From Ruminiclostridium cellobioparum DSM 1351 = ATCC 15832 (GTDB lineage: Bacteria > Bacillota > Clostridia > Acetivibrionales > DSM-1351): a stretch of DNA of 64,000 nucleotides. A program made the translations under genes and the position numbers. Location of the stretch: the NCBI RefSeq assembly GCF_000621505.1, contig NZ_KK211292.1:144505-208504 (forward strand), written 5' to 3'. The notes beneath the pieces were generated by a model. The model did no database searches. It saw nothing but the letters and a program-made list of their open reading frames with translations, and had not been told where the DNA came from. This document shows, one piece after another, positions 37,001 to 44,780 of this stretch (position 1 is the stretch's first letter; each line of letters starts with the position of its first letter).

Positions 37001-38512
37001 GCCTATATCGTGGCGGACAGGGATTTGATCGTTCATGAAATAAGAGAAAATCTCAAAACTACACTTCCTGAATACATGGTGCCGTCTTATTTTATTCAAA
37101 TGGAAAACCTGCCGTTATCGCAAAACGGAAAGATAGACAGGAAGGCACTGCCTGCGCAGGATGGTAAATTTAGTACAGGTGAGGAGTATGTAGCTCCTTC
37201 CAATGAGATCGAACAAAAGCTTGTTGAAGTATGGCAGGAAATATTAGGTGTTAAGAAGGTAGGCATCAAGGATAACTTTTTTGACCTTGGAGGTAACTCG
37301 CTGAAGGCGATCCAAATGATGGGGCGCTTGGAAGGGTATTCGCTGAATATGCGACATATTATGCAATACCCAACAATCGCAGAGCTCCAGAAATATGTGG
37401 TTGGTTTAAATGCCAAAGAGCATGAACTGCCCCTGATAATGAGACAAAACATAGATATGGAGTATCACTTTTTAAAAAACGGGGAAACAGATGATTATAG
37501 TATATATCTGGATTGTGCTTCACTTATGCTGTACTTTATTTCAAAGAAAAAACTAAAAAGTATAAAAGGCATTAGAGAATTGTTTCTGGGAGATATAGTC
37601 CCTAAAGTAATCCAAAACTCAGACGGTTCAATTTATGATGTTGATCATTTGGCTTATCCATTTAGAGAAGATATTTTCAAGGTGCAGTATTACAGAGATA
37701 AAGGATATCAGTCTATAAAAGAAATAGAGGAACTTCTTGATAAAGGAGAGTTGGTCATAGTTAATACTTTTATGCAAAGGGTGCCATTTTCAGTTCATTT
37801 TAGAGGAGCAGAATATTCTGCATTAGAAGTTAATGATGAACATACTTTCCTTATTATAGCTTATGACAAACAAAGGTTTTATTACGTAGAAATACCTCAT
37901 GTTATCAACGCCGAAAATTATATACCATATGATGGAAACAAATCTGTGGGGATTATTGACAAGGAGGAATTACGTCCAGCATTTGATGTCTTGCTTAACT
38001 TTGCCACGGTTTCTGTTGATGAACAAAAACTAAATAAAGGTTCTCAATTGAAAAAGTTAATCCAATTAACGCTGGATAACTATGAAAAAGGTGTGTTTTA
38101 CGAAGAAGGGCGAAAAGTATCTCAAGGGTTTGCTGCAATACCATGTCTTATGGAACTATGTGAAAAGTGCAATTTAGACTTGAATAATAGAAAGGTATTC
38201 ACGGGAACTACGCTAGTTGAATTGTTCAATTGGAAAATCTGGATGATAGCATCCCAGAGAAAATTATTAAAATTTGTTTTGGAAGAGTATGATGAGGAAT
38301 GTAATTACGAGGTTAGATTAAATCTTATGGATAGGCTTGAAGAATTATGTAAAATGTGGATAGATCTAGGACATCTCATTGGGGGAAGGCATGGAAAAGG
38401 TGAAGCTATTTTTGATACTTTCTATATGGAATATCTGAGAGAATTGAAGGATAAAGAGGAAGAATTGATCAATGAACTAAAAGAGATGTGGAGCCCGACA
38501 AATCTGGTGTAG
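34070..38512 (+). CDS. NRPS module with C-terminal BtrH-like domain: docking-C-A-PCP-BtrH-like
   Basis: A 1480-residue protein. A TubC-type docking domain (8-60) precedes a condensation domain (85-510, HHIVGDG near 215). The adenylation domain (550-1022) has YTSGSTGKPKG near 683. The PCP has LGGNSL near 1073. The hand-read specificity code DVANFCIIYK matches no amino acid I know. The last 360 residues (about 1120-1480) are not a thioesterase. They resemble the BtrH N-terminal (papain-like) family, with a possible Cys1149 (YLDCASL), His1258 (NDEHTFLIIAYD) and acidic residue after it, followed by a helical half. BtrH moves an acyl group from a carrier protein to an amine in butirosin synthesis. 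The fused copy could release or pass on the peptide. Homology of this tail is judged from pattern and from the adjacent stand-alone copies. Confidence 0.85.
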   Translation: MIENDSCLKEKQPIEKFISELKAKSIKLWKEDGFLRYKAPKGVITAEILKDMAERKEEIKNYLISSDFGDAFSRPIPKIEMRDYYSLSAAQKRMYLVSQIDSESTAYNMTQVLKIEGDLDLNHFTQVIEKLVERHEILRTSFEFIEGKPVQKIHQKVSFNIEYNEMEEDKEKVDLMIGEFIRPYDLSKPPLFRFKLVKLKNASERPTYILLQDMHHIVGDGVSEGILVSEVNELYAGKDLPALNIQYKDYAVWQEKLLESEEVESQKRFWKELLSGELPVLNLPADFTRPIEFSYKGDSVLFALNRELAEKLYQLARENRVTLYIVLLTAYNILLAKYTGQTDIIIGTPSAGRRHSDIQNTLGVFINTLVLRNFPQADKTFSAFLQEVGANVLKVFDNQDYQFEQLVDELNIKRDLSRNPIFDTMFILQNMNIGDVKAEGLEISGYQYKRKMSQFDIETIAAESKKGIDIEINYCTDLFKRETIERFGRHFLNILNFIVDNTQVRLHEIDLLDNEEKDQVLNEFNNTAAEFPRDKTLHELFENQVEKTPLNTALIFNNKTLTYKELNEKSNQLANVLRSKGIKPDDIVGIMVERSFEMLIGIMGILKAGGAYLPIDTEYPEERINYILDDGGAKLVLTRKQLEHKLRFAGEIIDLEEESLYQGDYKNLEKINNPKDLAYVIYTSGSTGKPKGVMIEHGSAVNILIGLQEDYPLLEEDTYLLKTTYTFDVSVAELFGWFYAGGRLAILEPGEEKNPQKVLEAIEQYHVTHINFVPSMLNLFLDICAKEKTHTLDKLRYIFACGEALPKEVVNKFNKISSKVKLENIYGPTESTIYATRYSLSDSAYQDIVPIGQPLQNIQAYILDKNNNLQPIGVPGELCLGGKGIARGYINRPELTSSKFIPNPFRAGEKIYKTGDLVKWLPDGNIEYLGRMDHQVKIRGFRIELGEIESQLYKLEYIKEAVVVAREDAKSGTKYLCAYIVADRDLIVHEIRENLKTTLPEYMVPSYFIQMENLPLSQNGKIDRKALPAQDGKFSTGEEYVAPSNEIEQKLVEVWQEILGVKKVGIKDNFFDLGGNSLKAIQMMGRLEGYSLNMRHIMQYPTIAELQKYVVGLNAKEHELPLIMRQNIDMEYHFLKNGETDDYSIYLDCASLMLYFISKKKLKSIKGIRELFLGDIVPKVIQNSDGSIYDVDHLAYPFREDIFKVQYYRDKGYQSIKEIEELLDKGELVIVNTFMQRVPFSVHFRGAEYSALEVNDEHTFLIIAYDKQRFYYVEIPHVINAENYIPYDGNKSVGIIDKEELRPAFDVLLNFATVSVDEQKLNKGSQLKKLIQLTLDNYEKGVFYEEGRKVSQGFAAIPCLMELCEKCNLDLNNRKVFTGTTLVELFNWKIWMIASQRKLLKFVLEEYDEECNYEVRLNLMDRLEELCKMWIDLGHLIGGRHGKGEAIFDTFYMEYLRELKDKEEELINELKEMWSPTNLV

Positions 38513-38558
38513 AGCAGCAGAAAAATATATTGTCAAGTCTAAAATGGGGGGGATTATA

Positions 38559-39659
38559 ATGAAAAAATACAGTTTTATTATTCCTGCATACCAAAGTAAA
38601 GTCATGCTGAAGAATTCCTTGGAAGCGATAAATTTCCTGGAAGGTTATCCTAAAGAGAAATTTGAGGTCATTGTAGTGGATGACGGTTCAATGGATGGTA
38701 CAAAAGACTTTATCAAAGGTGTAAATAGAAACTATGAATTGAAATATGTCTATCTTGAAAGATGTGAGGATTCATGCCGCTCCAGAGCCAGAAACTTCGG
38801 GATGAAAAATGCGGAAGGAGAAATCCTGATTTTTATTGATGCTGACATTATCATCCGTAAGGACTACCTGAAGGAGGTAGAACGGTACTACTGTACGAAT
38901 AATGAGTTTGTTTTGGTAGGCCCCAGAATTATGATTCCTCATGATATTACATATGAAACGGTCCAGAGTGGACAAGTGTTTGAGGAATTCACATTTGATT
39001 GCAGCCGGGATGAATTACATGAATTCAGATACGGGGTGTTTAATGAATTATCTTATAATGCATCTGCTATTATGTATCCATTTTTGTATGGGCAAAGCTG
39101 CAATTTGGCAGTTCCTAAAAAGTGGCTTGAGAAAGTAAATGGATTTGATGAGGACCTTAAAGCATGGGGGTTAGAAGATATAGAAGCAGTATACAAATTG
39201 TGGAAGGAAGGCTTGAAATTCTATATAAACAGTAAATTGGAGGTTCTCCACCAGTTCCACTGGTTTGAGGGGAAAATTGTTGAAGATGACAAAATTGCCG
39301 GTGTTGAGGAGAATACAAGACTATTTTTATTGAAGCATTCCAACATTTTTAATATTCCTGAAGAAAAGGTATATGAACTGTTTAAAGGCTTGGCAATTCG
39401 ATTCTGGTATGTAGAAAAGCAGGCATCTGAGTATACAAACCGAATTGTCATCGAGTTTAAGGATCGGAATACCCTGGAAGATCTCAAGGAAACGATTGCT
39501 GCATTATCCAACCGTAAAGGTCTGGAGATTGTCATCAATGATCACATTGAAGATACTGATTTAGATATATGGATTCAGTTCCTGGGCAGAAGGAACAGTA
39601 CACCAAAGTACTATCCGGTTTCAAGAAAACTGCTGGTTAACCAGCGTCAGACGGTATAG
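38559..39659 (+). CDS. GT2-family glycosyltransferase
   Basis: A 366-residue soluble protein starting at ATG 38559 behind a GGGGGG site. It has the GT-A hallmarks: an N-terminal YSFIIPAYQS strand, VVDDGSMDGT for nucleotide-sugar binding, the metal-binding DAD in IFIDADIII, and the GLEDIEAVYKLW acidic motif of the acceptor site. There is no membrane segment. It lies inside the biosynthetic operon between the BtrH-tailed synthetase and an acyl-AMP ligase, so it probably attaches a sugar to the product or to a precursor. Neither donor nor acceptor can be named. No sugar-nucleotide biosynthesis gene accompanies it, which suggests a common cellular NDP-sugar. Confidence 0.85.
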   Translation: MKKYSFIIPAYQSKVMLKNSLEAINFLEGYPKEKFEVIVVDDGSMDGTKDFIKGVNRNYELKYVYLERCEDSCRSRARNFGMKNAEGEILIFIDADIIIRKDYLKEVERYYCTNNEFVLVGPRIMIPHDITYETVQSGQVFEEFTFDCSRDELHEFRYGVFNELSYNASAIMYPFLYGQSCNLAVPKKWLEKVNGFDEDLKAWGLEDIEAVYKLWKEGLKFYINSKLEVLHQFHWFEGKIVEDDKIAGVEENTRLFLLKHSNIFNIPEEKVYELFKGLAIRFWYVEKQASEYTNRIVIEFKDRNTLEDLKETIAALSNRKGLEIVINDHIEDTDLDIWIQFLGRRNSTPKYYPVSRKLLVNQRQTV

Positions 39660-39684
39660 AACTTAAGGGAGGTTAAAAATCAAT

Positions 39685-41205
39685 ATGATATTTCATTTAT
39701 TGGAGCAAACGGCAAAAGTACATAGTGATAATATTGCTGTATGTTGTCAACATAAGAATGTGACCTATAAAGAACTGCTTTTTAATGTAAAAAAGTTGGC
39801 AGAGAGACTATCTTTGAAGGGGATTCAAAAAGGGGACAATGTGATCATTGCAATGGACAACTCTATTGAATTTATAGAAGCATTCTTTGCAATCAATCTT
39901 TGCGGTGCAACTATTGTTCCTCTATATGTCAATATGGGAATCCACAAACTGCTGAACGTGGTAAAATTTTATGATGTTAAGTATATCATCACTCTTAGTA
40001 AATTTGAGAAAGTTTTTTCGGCTTTTCAGCAGAATGACTGCGGTATTTTATCAGGCATTTTTTATCTGGGGAATAGTGGAGAAGTGGATGATTGCCGGTT
40101 TATAGAGATTTCTAGTATGGCGTCTGAAGTCCCACAGACATGTCCAGGAAAGGAAGCGGATCTGGCAATCATTCTGTTTTCTTCGGGTACAACCCAAATG
40201 CCAAAGGGAATCATGCTTTCAAATCACAATATTGTAAGCAACGTCATGGCAATTTCGGATTATTTAAAGCTTATCCCTGAAGATAAAATACTTCTTATAA
40301 AAAATATTAACCATGCTTCGAGCATCACCGGAGAAATGCTTGTTTCACTGGTAAATGGCTGTACCCTTGTTTTAACTTCCAATATGCCCACTGCATCGTT
40401 AATACTGCAGCTTATTGATGAATATAAAGTTACGGTCTTTTTTGCTGTACCTACCCTATTGACTGCAATATTAGGTCACAGGAATTTGGAACAATATAAT
40501 ATATCAACCCTCAGGATTATTAATTTTTATGGAGCAAGTATAGCAGCTTCAAAGATTAGAGAACTCGCCGACCATTTTGTATGGGCAAATCTCATCTATT
40601 CTTACGGTTTAACTGAAGCTGCACCCAGAGTTACCTATATTGAAAGGGATGAATTACTAAAAAGGGAAGGCTCAAGCGGAGTTCCTATTAAAGGTGTGAG
40701 TGTGTGTATTTTAGATAACAAGGGTAAGGTACTGGGGCCTGATCAATCTGGAGAAATTGCCGTGAAAGGTCCGAACGTAATGCTGGGATATTATAAAAAT
40801 GAGGAGTTGACCTGTAAAGCCTTAAAAGACGGGCTTCTACATACCGGTGATATTGGGTGTCTTGATTCAGACGGATATTTGTATGTTACAGGAAGAAAAG
40901 ACAATTTGATTATTCATTCGGGTAAAAACATATACCCTGAGGAAATTGAAAGTGTGCTTATGGGATTTAAAGGTGTCAAGGAAGTTTTAGTAAGGGGCGA
41001 AGCAGACGAGCTGGCTGGAGAGGATATTGCTGCTTATGTTGTCCTGGGTGAAGGACGCAAAATTAATATGAGAGAATTGCTGATGCATTGTAAAGACAAC
41101 CTTGAGGACTATAAAATTCCACAGAAAATATTTGAGGTGGAACAACTGGAGAAGACACTCAGCGGTAAGATTGTAAGAAAACAGGACTTAAAGACAATAA
41201 TGTAA
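39685..41205 (+). CDS. Acyl-AMP ligase / CoA-ligase-like adenylating enzyme
   Basis: A 506-residue class I adenylate-forming enzyme. The phosphate loop reads FSSGTTQMPKG, the A5 motif YGLTEAAP, the A7 motif LHTGDIG and the C-terminal catalytic lysine lies in LSGKIVRKQ. The length and overall layout match acyl- or aryl-CoA ligases rather than amino-acid A domains. It is followed 27 bases later by a free ACP, so it probably activates a carboxylic acid and loads it on that carrier. In butirosin synthesis a ligase (BtrJ) loads a free ACP (BtrI) whose cargo BtrH then transfers; the same set of activities appears here. The substrate is unknown. Confidence 0.85.
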   Translation: MIFHLLEQTAKVHSDNIAVCCQHKNVTYKELLFNVKKLAERLSLKGIQKGDNVIIAMDNSIEFIEAFFAINLCGATIVPLYVNMGIHKLLNVVKFYDVKYIITLSKFEKVFSAFQQNDCGILSGIFYLGNSGEVDDCRFIEISSMASEVPQTCPGKEADLAIILFSSGTTQMPKGIMLSNHNIVSNVMAISDYLKLIPEDKILLIKNINHASSITGEMLVSLVNGCTLVLTSNMPTASLILQLIDEYKVTVFFAVPTLLTAILGHRNLEQYNISTLRIINFYGASIAASKIRELADHFVWANLIYSYGLTEAAPRVTYIERDELLKREGSSGVPIKGVSVCILDNKGKVLGPDQSGEIAVKGPNVMLGYYKNEELTCKALKDGLLHTGDIGCLDSDGYLYVTGRKDNLIIHSGKNIYPEEIESVLMGFKGVKEVLVRGEADELAGEDIAAYVVLGEGRKINMRELLMHCKDNLEDYKIPQKIFEVEQLEKTLSGKIVRKQDLKTIM

Positions 41206-41232
41206 AAACATTGTAAAGGGGATGGCGTTTTT

Positions 41233-41484
41233 ATGAAAGAATGTGTAGATGAAAAGCTAAAACAAATTATTGCGAGGAATATGAGAATAGGGCTTTCTAT
41301 TGACGAAATTCATGACGATTCAGACCTTATCGGGGATTTCCTTTTTGACTCCATACAGGTATTAAGGCTGATTGCCGATATCGAAAGGGAATTTGAGATG
41401 ATCGTTGAAAATGAATATCTTGTAATTGAGACCCTGACGAAATACAGTGCTTTAAGGGAGTATATAGAAAGCAAAGCTTGCTGA
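41233..41484 (+). CDS. Free acyl carrier protein
   Basis: An 83-residue acidic protein with the carrier motif DFLFDSIQVLRLI; Ser40 is the predicted phosphopantetheine site. Helices around EKLKQIIARNM and IADIEREFEM fit the four-helix carrier fold. AAAGGGG precedes the ATG. It sits between two adenylate-forming enzymes and just before two BtrH-like proteins. It therefore most likely holds the side-chain acyl group that they load and transfer. Confidence 0.88.
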   Translation: MKECVDEKLKQIIARNMRIGLSIDEIHDDSDLIGDFLFDSIQVLRLIADIEREFEMIVENEYLVIETLTKYSALREYIESKAC

Positions 41485-41521
41485 TGCATTTTAGAATATT
41501 AAATAATTTGCGGGGGATAAA

Positions 41522-42760
41522 ATGATGCTGGAAACTTGTGATAGACGCCTCATGATGCCAAATCCGGCTCAAAAGGAAAAGCTGGCTGGCATTCTTAACT
41601 ATCTGAATACGCATAATGAGTATTACAGAGAAGTTTTCCTGAAAAATAACATTAATCTTGATGATAGTATAGATGAAAATTTTCTGAAACTGCCTATTAC
41701 CACAAAAAAAGACATCAGGAAAAATTATTCAATCTATTTTTCAGATACCAAAGAAGAGAAATTTGGAGAGTTGACCAGCGGTTCAACAGGAATACCTGTC
41801 AATTGCCAGAAAACCAGGGCTGAACGAATGATTGCCATGTTGAATATTTGGAAACAGAGGCGCATATGGGATTCCGAAGTGGATATTACAAATTACCTGT
41901 CACTCCACGATGTAAATACATACAAAAAGGTTGGAAATCTTCTGAATTTTGAAAAAGACCACATGAAAAAGTGTTTCAGCCGGATATTGGCATTGTCCCC
42001 AAGGTGGCTTTCAGGGCCTATTTCTACATTTGAAAAATATGCAAAACTGATTCAAAACGGAGAAATGTCCTATAACAAGGGGACAATTAAGTTTTTAGAG
42101 TTGGCAGGAGAATTTGCAGATAAAAACAGAAGGCAATATATCGAAGAAATCTTTGGATGCAAGACGATTAACCACTATGGAACCATTGAAACCTGGTGTA
42201 TTGCCTATGAATGCCGGATGGGTCATCTCCATGTTCAGAAAGATCTGATGTATGCGGAAACGACCAACCATAGTATACTGCCTGGAGAAAAAGACATTGG
42301 GGAGATTACTGTAACAAGTCTATATAATAAGCTGATGCCAATCCTCCGTTACAATATTCAGGATATTGGAAAGGTAGAAAACTTGGATTGTGAATGTGGA
42401 CAATCATCACAGGTGATTACACTTTATGGCGGAAGGACCGGCGATATGATTGCCGGAACAAAGGAAGTCCTTGGAGAAATTTTCTTTAAAAGGGGGGTTT
42501 ACAAATTAATTAACAGGGGAATGGACTGTATCGATAGCTTCCGGGTGGAGCAAGTGGAATTGAATAAGTTTATTATGTATATTGTTAAGCTGCCAAACTA
42601 TACGGACGAGGCTGCGCGGATTCTGCTGGATTATATCCATATAGGAATTAGCAGAGAAGTGGAGGTTGAATTCAAGTTTGTGGAAGATATTCCGCCGCTT
42701 CCGTCGGGCAAGATCAAGATATTCTATTCTTTTGTTAAAGCTGGAGAAGGAGAGCGATAA
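41522..42760 (+). CDS. PaaK/CapK-like adenylate-forming enzyme
   Basis: A 412-residue protein of the phenylacetate-CoA-ligase type. It has the shortened N-terminal domain of that family, the loop LTSGSTGIPV, the NHYGTIETW motif in place of YGPTE, YGGRTGDMI, and a C-terminal SGKIKIFYSF lysine motif. A CECG pair near 300 resembles the cysteine motif seen in PaaK relatives. Members activate aryl or other carboxylic acids as adenylates and hand them to CoA, a carrier thiol or an amine. It follows the free ACP by 37 bases and precedes the BtrH-like genes by 3 bases. It is probably part of the side-chain cassette. It might activate a second acid or act as an amide synthetase. Confidence 0.8.
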   Translation: MMLETCDRRLMMPNPAQKEKLAGILNYLNTHNEYYREVFLKNNINLDDSIDENFLKLPITTKKDIRKNYSIYFSDTKEEKFGELTSGSTGIPVNCQKTRAERMIAMLNIWKQRRIWDSEVDITNYLSLHDVNTYKKVGNLLNFEKDHMKKCFSRILALSPRWLSGPISTFEKYAKLIQNGEMSYNKGTIKFLELAGEFADKNRRQYIEEIFGCKTINHYGTIETWCIAYECRMGHLHVQKDLMYAETTNHSILPGEKDIGEITVTSLYNKLMPILRYNIQDIGKVENLDCECGQSSQVITLYGGRTGDMIAGTKEVLGEIFFKRGVYKLINRGMDCIDSFRVEQVELNKFIMYIVKLPNYTDEAARILLDYIHIGISREVEVEFKFVEDIPPLPSGKIKIFYSFVKAGEGER

Positions 42761-42763
42761 AAG

Positions 42764-43720
42764 ATGTTACAGGGGTTTGAACCGCATCATGATGAATTAT
42801 ATAACTGTTTGGAGGATGTTGTTGCATGTATAGCAAAAGGGTTCGAAAGAGAACATATGCTAATTTATGCAGATGCCTGGAATTTTGCTTTCTTTCCTTC
42901 AGCAGGTTCTTCGAGAAAGAGAATTATTGGTAATAGGGTAGAAGCAGGAGAATATAATGCCTGGGTTAGTCTGGAAAAATATCACGGGATCAAGTCCAAA
43001 TGTCATTTCAGTCATACAATGGATCAGCAGATTGAGATATTGAAAAAAGAATTGGCTGATGGCAAGCCCACGGTTTTGTGGTTGGATGGTTTTTACGTTC
43101 CCTGGACGAATGTCTATGGAAAGTTACATATGAAGCATTTTTTAATTGTAGTGGATATGGATGAAGACCGGGAGATTATCCATGTGGTGGATCCTTACTG
43201 GAATCAGAATATTAATCCGCTTCCGGTGAAGAATTTTAAATTATCCATGGCAAAATGCATTACCTTTTCCCTTACTGAAAAAGAACCGGAGCTTGACTGG
43301 CGTGAGATAATAAAAAATGCTGTTTCAAAAGTACAGGCTTCAGGGGCCTTTGATGCCATGAGAATATTTGCAGATGAGGTGGAACACACCATTGATTTGA
43401 AGGCAGAGATTGAAGGCTTTGAAGAATTAAAATATAACTCACCAATCTTCATGCAGTTGGCAGAAGTATTTTTCCGCAGGTTGAATTTCGCACGGTTGAT
43501 GGAATATCTGGGAGAACGAAATAATGTTTTGAGACTGGTGGAGCTTTCACACAATATGAAAAAGGTTGGAGAAGGATGGAAAAAAACCAGGGAAGTACTG
43601 GTGAAATCTATCGAAAGCAAAGAGCAGAAAAAGAAAATACTTCTATTTGCGAATGAAGTAAGAACATTGGCAATGGAGGAAAAAGAATTGGCGCATGAAC
43701 TTTCGTTGATAGTTGGTTGA
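42764..43720 (+). CDS. BtrH-like papain-fold acyltransferase 1
   Basis: A 318-residue protein of the butirosin BtrH N-terminal family. The expected catalytic residues are visible: Cys15 in ELYNCLEDVV, His125 in KHFLIVVDMD and Asp143 in HVVDPYW. The second half (about 180-318) is helical and charged. BtrH uses a cysteine to transfer an acyl group from an ACP to an amine of an aminoglycoside. This copy starts 3 bases after the PaaK-like gene and is followed by a paralogue with the same spacing of motifs (C15/H124/D142). I infer acyl transfer from the free ACP to the peptide or to the sugar, in the cytoplasm. No signal peptide is present. Confidence 0.78.
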   Translation: MLQGFEPHHDELYNCLEDVVACIAKGFEREHMLIYADAWNFAFFPSAGSSRKRIIGNRVEAGEYNAWVSLEKYHGIKSKCHFSHTMDQQIEILKKELADGKPTVLWLDGFYVPWTNVYGKLHMKHFLIVVDMDEDREIIHVVDPYWNQNINPLPVKNFKLSMAKCITFSLTEKEPELDWREIIKNAVSKVQASGAFDAMRIFADEVEHTIDLKAEIEGFEELKYNSPIFMQLAEVFFRRLNFARLMEYLGERNNVLRLVELSHNMKKVGEGWKKTREVLVKSIESKEQKKKILLFANEVRTLAMEEKELAHELSLIVG

Positions 43721-43759
43721 AAAGAATGTACGATTTGTTGTTTAAGGAGTTTCAGTTCA

Positions 43760-44734
43760 ATGATTGATAATTTTAAGTTTATTCGTGAAGAGCATTATAA
43801 CTGCCTGGAAAACGTTCTGGTATCGTTGATGGAGACCTGGCAGCAGGAATATGTTTTGATGTTTTCGGAAGGCTGGGGTTTTACCTATTTGCCGCCGGAA
43901 GATAACCCCTCTGAAATCCTCGGTAACCGGATAGGGGGAGGAGAATACAAGGTTTGGGAATGTCTCCAAAAATACTATGGGATTATACCTACAGTGCATT
44001 TGGAAGAAGATACCGATTTGCAGAAGAATATTTTAAGAAACGAATTAGCTGAAGGAAGTCCTGTCATACTGAGCCTTGATGCGTTCTATGCACCCTGGAA
44101 AGATGTTTTCGGCAAATATCATTTTGAACACTATAGTCTGGCTGTAGCGATTGATGAAGAAAAGGGAGCGGTTTATTGTCTGGACCCGTTTGTAAACAGT
44201 CTTGCCAATCCACTACCTATGGATAATTTTATTAAGGGGAATGCAAAGTGTATCACCCTGGTCCGCAATACAAAAAAGCTGATAAGTATTAACCTTTATG
44301 AAATTCTTAAAAATGCAGCATTGACGATCCTCAGAGATGAGGGGGATATCAACGGAATTAAAGGAATGCGAGCTTTTGCGGACCAGATGGAGAGTTCGTT
44401 TAACCTTAGGAAAGAAATCGAAGGTTTTGAAACAATGATATGGGTTTCTCCAATCATTTTGCGCATATCGGATATTGGTGCCCGCAGACTGCATTTTGCA
44501 AGTGTTCTTCTTTATCTTGAAAAGCACTTTTCCGGAAATAACCTGTCTTATTTCTCAAAACAAGTAGAAAAAGCAGGCTGGGGATGGAGAAGAATAAGAA
44601 GGTTACTGGCCAGTGCCTGTGACAGTAAAAACCCAGAAGAATTCACAGTTCAAATTGTAAGTGACATAAGACGTCTGGCAGAATTTGAAGAAAGTACAGC
44701 GAGAGAAATGCTGGATCTTTTCAATAGATATTAA
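43760..44734 (+). CDS. BtrH-like papain-fold acyltransferase 2
   Basis: A 324-residue paralogue of the preceding protein. It has Cys15 (EHYNCLENVL), His124 (EHYSLAVAIDEE) and Asp142 (CLDPFVN). The substrate-side segment GNRIGGGEYKVWECL parallels GNRVEAGEYNAWVSL of its neighbour, so the two arose by duplication. The helical second half is also kept (EIEGFETM versus EIEGFEEL). AAGGAG precedes the ATG. Two intact copies suggest either two different transfers or a heterodimer. As with the first copy, the acyl transfer role comes from family knowledge and context. Confidence 0.78.
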   Translation: MIDNFKFIREEHYNCLENVLVSLMETWQQEYVLMFSEGWGFTYLPPEDNPSEILGNRIGGGEYKVWECLQKYYGIIPTVHLEEDTDLQKNILRNELAEGSPVILSLDAFYAPWKDVFGKYHFEHYSLAVAIDEEKGAVYCLDPFVNSLANPLPMDNFIKGNAKCITLVRNTKKLISINLYEILKNAALTILRDEGDINGIKGMRAFADQMESSFNLRKEIEGFETMIWVSPIILRISDIGARRLHFASVLLYLEKHFSGNNLSYFSKQVEKAGWGWRRIRRLLASACDSKNPEEFTVQIVSDIRRLAEFEESTAREMLDLFNRY

Positions 44735-44780
44735 AAAAACATACCTATCGTATCAGGTAGGTAGACAAGGTGGGTTAACG

